DNA of 64,000 nt from positions 542,781-606,780 of the forward strand of contig CAJJDO010000024.1 in assembly GCA_905183005.1 (NCBI GenBank). The letters are read 5' to 3'. The stretch is from Paramecium pentaurelia. Taxonomy: Eukaryota > Ciliophora > Oligohymenophorea > Peniculida > Parameciidae. Numbering within the stretch: the stretch's first letter is position 1; every line of letters starts with the position of its first letter. Shown piece after piece: positions 52,668 to 61,913 of the stretch. Under the pieces are notes generated by a model that ran no database searches, had not been told where the DNA came from, and was given only the letters and a program-made list of their open reading frames with translations. The position numbers and the translations under genes were made by a program.

Positions 52668-55600
52668 TCAAATATCATATTCAATTTCACCACAATTCTA
52701 ATTCCAATATAAATCTATTTAAATCCATTTACCAACTTTTGAGCCATTTCTATATTAACCATTCAAAGTGATTTTTGATTATCCTGACCCCTCTCCAAAA
52801 TTGTCACTCAATTCAATCCAACTACCAATTTTAACTGAGCATTCATCCACTGAATCATCATACGATCCACCACCACTAAAATAGCCCTTTTAAAATTTAC
52901 ATTTATTCAAATTTATCATTCTCCTTTTCTCTGAAAAAAATATCCCATCTAAGTATTTTTTTATTATTTTTATATTCACCGTTATATGTGATTTAAGCAT
53001 ACTCGTAAAACTCATCACTTAACTCAATCCATCTCCCAATCTTAATTCCATTATTATAAGTTCCACCTCCACTAAAAATTAATCTATATTCAAAAATTTA
53101 CATCGATCTAAATTCTGACTGATATTCCCCTCTAAATAATATATCCCATCTATCTATTTTTTCACCTTATTTATATTCACCCTTATGAATCACTTAAGAA
53201 TCGCATTAAAACCCATCACTCAATTCAATCCACTTTCCAATCTTTATTTAATTATTTTAATCATATGATCCACCACCGCTAAAAATTTCATTTTATTTAC
53301 ATCAATTCATTCTTTTTTGTATTCCTATCTTTAGTAAAAATATCCCATCTTCCTATTTTTTTCCCGTTTTTGTATTCACCACTATACGTAATTTATGACC
53401 AACTAACAAATCTATTACTTTATTCAACCCATTTTCCAATCTTAATACCATTTCCTTCTTCACCATATTATCCACCACCACTAAAATTGTAAAATATATA
53501 AGAATATGACTTACATTTAATTTTCCAAAAAGAAAATATCCCATTTACCTGCTTTGGTACCATTTTTATAGTTCCCCTTATAAGTAATTATTGAATCATC
53601 CCTAAATTCATCACTTAACTCTATCCATTTTCCAATCTTAACTCCATTGCCAACTTCGTCATACAATCCACCCGCTCTATATATTTTGTTAAATTTAAAA
53701 AACATCATTTTACATTTAATGATTTCCTCCAAAATCGAAATTAATATCCCATTTGCCTATTTTTTTCCCATTTTTATAAGCACCTTTATAAGTGTATTAA
53801 GAATTCCATGCAAATCCATCGCTTAATTCAATCCAATTTCCAACTTTAAGCGAGCTTCCTTCGTCATATGATCCTCCACCACTAAGGTTTTAGTTTATAT
53901 AAATTTTACATTAATTCATTTTATTTTGAACTCACATCCCTATAAAAAGTACCCCATTTGCCCACCTTTTTACCATTTTTATATTCACCATCAAAAGTTA
54001 CTTAAGACCAAATCTTAAATCCATCACTTAATTCAATCCATCTGCCAGACTTAAAGGAACCTGCTTCATCATACCATCCGCCTCCACTATAAGGTTTGTT
54101 TAAATTTGATACATCAATAGGAATTCTTCCGAAAAGTCCTCTCTGAATAAAATATCCCATCTGCCAACTTTTTTACCGTTTTTATATTCACCTTTTTAAA
54201 TGACTTGAGACAGATTATAAAATCCATCACTTTACTCAATCCATTTTCCAATTTTTATTGATCCATTTTAATCATACTATCCACCTCCACTACATAGAAA
54301 GAATTAAAAAAAATATTTACATTTATTAAGTTTATCCTGATTTCTTATCCTTTAAATAGATATTCCACATACCAATTTTCATACCATTTTTGTATTCACC
54401 ATCATAAATTATTTAAGAATCAATATAAAAACCATCGCTCTATTCAATCCATTTTCCAATCTTAATTTAATCGACTTCTGCATATGATCCACCACCACTT
54501 GAAAAAAAAATAATTAATAAATAATGTTACATTTGATTTTCCCCAAATAAAATTTGCCATTTCCCCACTTTTTTACCATTTTAATATTCACCCTTATAAC
54601 TGATTTAAGATAAATCATAAAATCCATCACTTAATTCAATCCATTTTCCAATTTTCTTAGAGCCTTGTTCATCATATTATCCCCCACCTCTATATAATGT
54701 TATTTATACATTTTACCTATATTATAACTATTCCTTCCCTTTCTTCCTATACAAGATATCCCATTTGCCAATTTTTTTTCCATTTTTATAAAAGCCACAA
54801 TCAATGACTTAGGAGAAATCCCAATATCCTGAGCTCGACTGAATCCATTTTCCATCCTTTTCTCCAAGCTAATTATATTATCCTCCTCCACTAAAATAAT
54901 TATCATATATCAAATACATCTCTCTATCTTCTTAAACATACTTCCAAGTTCCTTACCTTTAATCGTCAACATAATCTCCCTCTTCATAAACTTAAGCTTT
55001 ACTAATTAAATAATACAAAAAATTTTACTTCCAATAATTTGAAAATAACTCTATCCACCTTCCTTATTTTTTTCCATCNACATCAATTCATTCTTTTTTG
55101 TATTCCTATCTTTAGTAAAAATATCCCATCTTCCTATTTTTTTCCCGTTTTTGTATTCACCACTATACGTAATTTATGACCAACTAACAAATCTATTACT
55201 TTATTCAACCCATTTTCCAATCTTAATACCATTTCCTTCTTCACCATATTATCCACCACCACTAAAATTGTAAAATATATAAGAATATGACTTACATTTA
55301 ATTTTCCAAAAAGAAAATATCCCATTTACCTGCTTTGGTACCATTTTTATAGTTCCCCTTATAAGTAATTATTGAATCATCCCTAAATTCATCACTTAAC
55401 TCTATCCATTTTCCAATCTTAACTCCATTGCCAACTTCGTCATACAATCCACCCGCTCTATATATTTTGTTAAATTTAAAAAACATCATTTTACATTTAA
55501 TGATTTCCTCCAAAATCGAAATTAATATCCCATTTGCCTATTTTTTTCCCATTTTTATAAGCACCTTTATAAGTGTATTAAGAATTCCATGCAAATCCAT

Positions 55601-57212
55601 CGCTTAATTCAATCCAATTTCCAACTTTAAGCGAGCTTCCTTCGTCATATGATCCTCCACCACTAAGGTTTTAGTTTATATAAATTTTACATTAATTCAT
55701 TTTATTTTGAACTCACATCCCTATAAAAAGTACCCCATTTGCCCACCTTTTTACCATTTTTATATTCACCATCAAAAGTTACTTAAGACCAAATCTTAAA
55801 TCCATCACTTAATTCAATCCATCTGCCAGACTTAAAGGAACCTGCTTCATCATACCATCCGCCTCCACTATAAGGTTTGTTTAAATTTGATACATCAATA
55901 GGAATTCTTCCGAAAAGTCCTCTCTGAATAAAATATCCCATCTGCCAACTTTTTTACCGTTTTTATATTCACCTTTTTAAATGACTTGAGACAGATTATA
56001 AAATCCATCACTTTACTCAATCCATTTTCCAATTTTTATTGATCCATTTTAATCATACTATCCACCTCCACTACATAGAAAGAATTAAAAAAAATATTTA
56101 CATTTATTAAGTTTATCCTGATTTCTTATCCTTTAAATAGATATTCCACATACCAATTTTCATACCATTTTTGTATTCACCATCATAAATTATTTAAGAA
56201 TCAATATAAAAACCATCGCTCTATTCAATCCATTTTCCAATCTTAATTTAATCGACTTCTGCATATGATCCACCACCACTTGAAAAAAAAATAATTAATA
56301 AATAATGTTACATTTGATTTTCCCCAAATAAAATTTGCCATTTCCCCACTTTTTTACCATTTTAATATTCACCCTTATAACTGATTTAAGATAAATCATA
56401 AAATCCATCACTTAATTCAATCCATTTTCCAATTTTCTTAGAGCCTTGTTCATCATATTATCCCCCACCTCTATATAATGTTATTTATACATTTTACCTA
56501 TATTATAACTATTCCTTCCCTTTCTTCCTATACAAGATATCCCATTTGCCAATTTTTTTTCCATTTTTATAAAAGCCACAATCAATGACTTAGGAGAAAT
56601 CCCAATATCCTGAGCTCGACTGAATCCATTTTCCATCCTTTTCTCCAAGCTAATTATATTATCCTCCTCCACTAAAATAATTATCATATATCAAATACAT
56701 CTCTCTATCTTCTTAAACATACTTCCAAGTTCCTTACCTTTAATCGTCAACATAATCTCCCTCTTCATAAACTTAAGCTTTACTAATTAAATAATACAAA
56801 AAATTTTACTTCCAATAATTTGAAAATAACTCTATCCACCTTCCTTATTTTTTTCCATCATTAGAGTATTATCCTCCAACATCTTTTAACGTTTCACCAT
56901 TCCATCTTATTATCCATTTACCAATTTTTACGTTATTTTATCCATATTATCCGATCCATTACAAATGTTTTATTTATTCTAAATTGTTCATCAAATCAAG
57001 CTCTTTTGATGGGCCAATAATTCGATCTCTAAGATTAGAAAAATGAATTGTTACATTTTCAAACTACATCCATCTAAAGTGTACATAATTTCCTTTTCAT
57101 TTGTCCGAGATATTAAGTATTTTGTTCTTATTTTTCTTGGTGGATTGTAAATGTAATCCCAAATGATCCCTTCACATTCTTTTTTCCATTCATAGTCTAC
57201 AAATTAACTCAT
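52668..57212 (-). CDS. W/G-rich MORN-like repeat protein, copy 3 (about 11 modules), doubled by overlap
   Basis: ATG 57212 to TGA 52668. The N-terminus matches copies 1 and 2 (IKHLQWIGQYGQNNVKIGKW; GGQYSNDGKKQGRWIELFSN) with a 26-nt intron after the first 65 residues. About eleven GGG-modules follow at roughly 200-bp spacing, for example GGGSYDDSVDECSVKIGSW and SDNFGEGSGQSKITLNGQY, each with its own 25-35-nt intron in front of GGG. It ends LYWNQNCGEIEYDI. Bases 53299-55078 recur at 55080-56859 around n 55079, so naive reading would give almost twice the modules. The merged length is about 2.8 kb. It is the largest of the three paralogues; function is unknown. Confidence 0.8.
53299..56859. repeat. 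Direct repeat flanking assembly seam at n 55079 (1780 bp x 2)
   Basis: 53299-55078 equals 55080-56859 by eye. It contains nine of the eleven modules of MORN-like copy 3. Confidence 0.9.
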
Positions 57213-57504
57213 AAATAAATAATAATATCTTATTATTAAATTTCTTAAGATTAAATAGGACCCATAAACAGTATCATAAATTGAGTGTTAAAACAAATGA
57301 CGAAAAGTTTATAAAATTTTCGCATCCCCTTATTTAAATCCTTAAGTAAATAATAATAAAGAATACAAATATTAGTATTTAAAACTTTATAAATTCAATT
57401 AAATGGGAGCTTTTTATAAAATATTTCATCCTTGTGATTTGCTTTATTGTATGCTTGTTTATAGATAAATTTTATACTATAGATAAACCAATCAAGATTA
57501 TCAA

Positions 57505-57581
57505 TATAGTAGTTTAGTATACTTTGTGATGATAGATGATAACATACGTTTATAAAATACAAAACTCTTTATCTTTCTCTA
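57505..57581. mobile_element. Retained internal eliminated sequence (IES), 77 bp, TA-bounded
   Basis: Compared with the otherwise identical copy near 59412-59425, the left copy carries 77 extra bases starting TATAGTAG and followed by TA at 57582-57583; removing it with one TA gives exactly the right copy. Paramecium IESs are flanked by TA repeats with end consensus TAYAGYNR: the left end fits perfectly and the right end read outward is TATAGAGA, a near fit. 77 bp also fits the roughly 10-bp size periodicity known for IESs. It lies about 290 bp upstream of the MORN-like copy 3 start, in non-coding DNA. IESs are remnants of Tc1/mariner-like elements removed by the PiggyMac excisase. Confidence 0.82.
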
Positions 57582-57757
57582 TATCGAGTTATATAAATCT
57601 ACAGTTAAAGATAAATAATTATACCTTCAGAAAATAATATTAATTAAATTATAGTTTTATGAAATTAATAAAAATATTTATGATAAGAAATCATAGTAGT
57701 CTTTAACTTATTAATAAAATCAAATTAATTCTGATGCAGAAGCAATTTATAATATTN

Positions 57758-59125
57758 CTTCATCATACCATCCGCCTCCACTATAAGGTTTGTTTAAATT
57801 TGATACATCAATAGGAATTCTTCCGAAAAGTCCTCTCTGAATAAAATATCCCATCTGCCAACTTTTTTACCGTTTTTATATTCACCTTTTTAAATGACTT
57901 GAGACAGATTATAAAATCCATCACTTTACTCAATCCATTTTCCAATTTTTATTGATCCATTTTAATCATACTATCCACCTCCACTACATAGAAAGAATTA
58001 AAAAAAATATTTACATTTATTAAGTTTATCCTGATTTCTTATCCTTTAAATAGATATTCCACATACCAATTTTCATACCATTTTTGTATTCACCATCATA
58101 AATTATTTAAGAATCAATATAAAAACCATCGCTCTATTCAATCCATTTTCCAATCTTAATTTAATCGACTTCTGCATATGATCCACCACCACTTGAAAAA
58201 AAAATAATTAATAAATAATGTTACATTTGATTTTCCCCAAATAAAATTTGCCATTTCCCCACTTTTTTACCATTTTAATATTCACCCTTATAACTGATTT
58301 AAGATAAATCATAAAATCCATCACTTAATTCAATCCATTTTCCAATTTTCTTAGAGCCTTGTTCATCATATTATCCCCCACCTCTATATAATGTTATTTA
58401 TACATTTTACCTATATTATAACTATTCCTTCCCTTTCTTCCTATACAAGATATCCCATTTGCCAATTTTTTTTCCATTTTTATAAAAGCCACAATCAATG
58501 ACTTAGGAGAAATCCCAATATCCTGAGCTCGACTGAATCCATTTTCCATCCTTTTCTCCAAGCTAATTATATTATCCTCCTCCACTAAAATAATTATCAT
58601 ATATCAAATACATCTCTCTATCTTCTTAAACATACTTCCAAGTTCCTTACCTTTAATCGTCAACATAATCTCCCTCTTCATAAACTTAAGCTTTACTAAT
58701 TAAATAATACAAAAAATTTTACTTCCAATAATTTGAAAATAACTCTATCCACCTTCCTTATTTTTTTCCATCATTAGAGTATTATCCTCCAACATCTTTT
58801 AACGTTTCACCATTCCATCTTATTATCCATTTACCAATTTTTACGTTATTTTATCCATATTATCCGATCCATTACAAATGTTTTATTTATTCTAAATTGT
58901 TCATCAAATCAAGCTCTTTTGATGGGCCAATAATTCGATCTCTAAGATTAGAAAAATGAATTGTTACATTTTCAAACTACATCCATCTAAAGTGTACATA
59001 ATTTCCTTTTCATTTGTCCGAGATATTAAGTATTTTGTTCTTATTTTTCTTGGTGGATTGTAAATGTAATCCCAAATGATCCCTTCACATTCTTTTTTCC
59101 ATTCATAGTCTACAAATTAACTCAT
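57758..59125 (-). pseudogene. Duplicate 5' part of MORN-like copy 3 (assembly overlap)
   Basis: Identical to 55845-57212, with the start codon copy at 59125. It is cut at the n. Not a separate locus. Confidence 0.85.
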
Positions 59126-59592
59126 AAATAAATAATAATATCTTATTATTAAATTTCTTAAGATTAAATAGGACCCATAAACAGTATCATAAATTGAGTG
59201 TTAAAACAAATGACGAAAAGTTTATAAAATTTTCGCATCCCCTTATTTAAATCCTTAAGTAAATAATAATAAAGAATACAAATATTAGTATTTAAAACTT
59301 TATAAATTCAATTAAATGGGAGCTTTTTATAAAATATTTCATCCTTGTGATTTGCTTTATTGTATGCTTGTTTATAGATAAATTTTATACTATAGATAAA
59401 CCAATCAAGATTATCAATATCGAGTTATATAAATCTACAGTTAAAGATAAATAATTATACCTTCAGAAAATAATATTTATTAAATTATAGTTTTATGAAA
59501 TTAATAAAAATATTTATGATAAGAAATCATAGTAGTCTTTAACTTATTAATAAAATCAAATTAATTCTGATGCAGAAGCAATTTATAATATT

Positions 59593-60750
59593 ATATTAAA
59601 GTTCAAGAGCCTTTATAAAATCTATCTTAATCCCTTAATTTCTTTTTTAATTTTAACTTTTATATCTAAACTTTTTTTGTATGATGAAGTTATTGTTGTG
59701 ATACGTATTGAATCTTTTAATAATTGTAAAAAAGTTAAATAAAAATTATTTTGTTTTAAATAATTGTTAATTAAAGGTTTGGGGGTAGGGATCAGTAAGT
59801 CAGAAGGATGTGAAACAAAAGTAGTTGAAAAATAAATTGTTGGATTGATCACAAGTTTCTGACGATTGAAAATTTAAAAATGGAAAAAAAAGTTTGCAAA
59901 TAGAATTTTTTTATTTTAGGAGAAATTAGAAAGAATTTCATTGAGATTTAAAATTTATTATATTATATTATATAATTATTGAATGATATATCAATATATT
60001 TGATACAAATTATTCGAGGTTGTAAAAAAAAGAATTGCCTAAATAATGAAAATAAATGATATCCCTTTGAAAAAAAAATATAAGCATATTGTTTTTTTTG
60101 ATAAGAAATTTACTACAGACTAGATAGTATCCTAATTCTCATTGATTTATCAGCATATAAACCATTAAAACCAACAATTAAATAAATACTTAAAAAATTC
60201 AATTCAGTATTCTATGAGAGAATGTAATTTTAGAAAATGACTTACTTAATAAATTATAATATTAAATTTTATTTTTAAATAAAAACAAAGTAACTAATTG
60301 TAAAAAATTATTTTAAAACACACTTGAATTTTAGTAAAAGTTTAATAGACAAGAAAATTTAAATTATAAGCATTTTATTTTTCTTAATTTTTCCAAAAAT
60401 TAAGTAACAATTGATTATTTGTTGGAATATTCTAGAAAAACTACAAAACATCAGTATTCTGAATTACCATTTGATTAATTAATTTTATGATTATTAACAT
60501 TTTAAATTTTTGTTAATTTATTAATGAAAATACTAGAAATAAATTGCTTCAACAATTTTTAAAAATTTTTGATAATTAGATAACTGGCATATAAATGATA
60601 AATTCCTAATATTTATTGATTAGTATTTTGGATTAGTTAAAATAATTTATTATCATTAAGGCTCAAATTAGATGTAATCTACTAAAATATAATAAATTTT
60701 ATAAAATACAAAATTTATTCATCATTAATATTAAGTTTTAAAATTTTTTT
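59593..60750. other. Intergenic AT-rich DNA, nothing recognised
   Basis: No coding frame or repeat seen. Confidence 0.5.
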
Positions 60751-60871
60751 ATGAAAATAATTCGGCTGCATGAGACCTGGCATGAGTTGAAAGTAATGTT
60801 CAAGGATGCAAATCCATAGTCTAGGCTTGAAATTGGAAAGGGTTCTGAGAGAATGAGCATGTCTAGTTCTA
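60751..60871 (+). pseudogene. Truncated 5' coding fragment of an unknown gene
   Basis: ATG 60751 opens about 40 codons of clearly coding, GC-richer sequence (MKIIRLHETWHELKVMFKDA; RLEIGKGSERMSMSSSK). It runs straight into an antisense copy of MORN-like copy 3 at 60872. The gene therefore breaks at this junction, by rearrangement or a chimeric join. Family unknown. Confidence 0.55.
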
Positions 60872-61432
60872 AAGCTTTACTAATTAAATAATACAAAAAA
60901 TTTTACTTCCAATAATTTGAAAATAACTCTATCCACCTTCCTTATTTTTTTCCATCATTAGAGTATTATCCTCCAACATCTTTTAACGTTTCACCATTCC
61001 ATCTTATTATCCATTTACCAATTTTTACGTTATTTTATCCATATTATCCGATCCATTACAAATGTTTTATTTATTCTAAATTGTTCATCAAATCAAGCTC
61101 TTTTGATGGGCCAATAATTCGATCTCTAAGATTAGAAAAATGAATTGTTACATTTTCAAACTACATCCATCTAAAGTGTACATAATTTCCTTTTCATTTG
61201 TCCGAGATATTAAGTATTTTGTTCTTATTTTTCTTGGTGGATTGTAAATGTAATCCCAAATGATCCCTTCACATTCTTTTTTCCATTCATAGTCTACAAA
61301 TTAACTCATAAATAAATAATAATATCTTATTATTAAATTTCTTAAGATTAAATAGGACCCATAAACAGTATCATAAATTGAGTGTTAAAACAAATGACGA
61401 AAAGTTTATAAAATTTTCGCATCCCCTTATTT
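60872..61432 (-). pseudogene. 5' fragment of MORN-like copy 3 without seam marks
   Basis: 561 bp identical by eye to about 56776-57336, including the start codon copy at 61308 and about 130 codons, then cut. Unlike the other duplicates it has no n at either end. The left junction lies in AAGCTT (60872-60877). It could be a true recent segmental duplication or a chimeric contig. Confidence 0.7.
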
Positions 61433-61456
61433 CCAATTAAAGAAGATTTTTTCTTG

Positions 61457-61555
61457 CTAAACATATCCTCTTTTAGAAATAAAACCTTTCAAAATTGAAA
61501 TCCTCCTTACTTACTATAATCTATAAAAAAATGATATTAAAGAGGATATGTTTAG
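61457..61555. repeat. 17-bp perfect inverted repeat with 65-bp loop
   Basis: CTAAACATATCCTCTTT at 61457-61473 and its reverse complement at 61539-61555. Located in the spacer upstream of the WD40 gene. It could form a hairpin or be the ends of a small element; no TA-type IES ends are evident. Confidence 0.6.
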
Positions 61556-61913
61556 AAAATTACTTTTTCTCTAAAACATCCAATGTGTATCATGTTATGA
61601 AATATCAAAATTAACTGCTTTTTGCAAGACTCTCTATTTAAAAAAAAGAAGAGCAATTTTCAAGACCACTTTAAATAAAATATACACTATTATAAATATC
61701 AAGGAGTGAGTCAGTATTGTTAATACTTTTTCCTTTCAGTTAATAATTTAGATGAAAAATAACAATTTTTATGAATAGATCTTCATAAAAAAGAACAATT
61801 AAAAAAAATATACTAAGAAATTGACATTTTTTATTCTTTTTTTATTTATTTTATAGATTTTTAGGTATAAAGCTTATAGAAAGTAATAGAAATTAAAATT
61901 AAAAAAAAAATAA

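Larger units (their letters stand above)
55845..59592. repeat. Direct repeat flanking assembly seam at n 57757, copies differ by a 77-bp insertion
   Basis: 55845-57756 matches 57758-59592 except that the left copy has an extra 77 bp (57505-57581) and one base differs (A57642/T59478). Contig overlap with real heterogeneity between the copies. Confidence 0.88.

Noticed and set aside
53353..56687. Repeated sets of small minus-strand ORFs at 53.3-54.9, 55.1-56.7 and 58.4 kb as separate gene copies
   Set aside because: They are universal-code fragments of one MORN-like gene seen two or three times because of contig overlaps.
52668..57212. About 200-bp spaced repeats as a non-coding tandem array
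   Set aside because: Units alternate coding exon and GT...TAG intron with conserved protein motifs.
57757..59592. A second full MORN-like gene right of n 57757
   Set aside because: It is cut at the n and matches the left copy except for the IES and one base; it is contig overlap.
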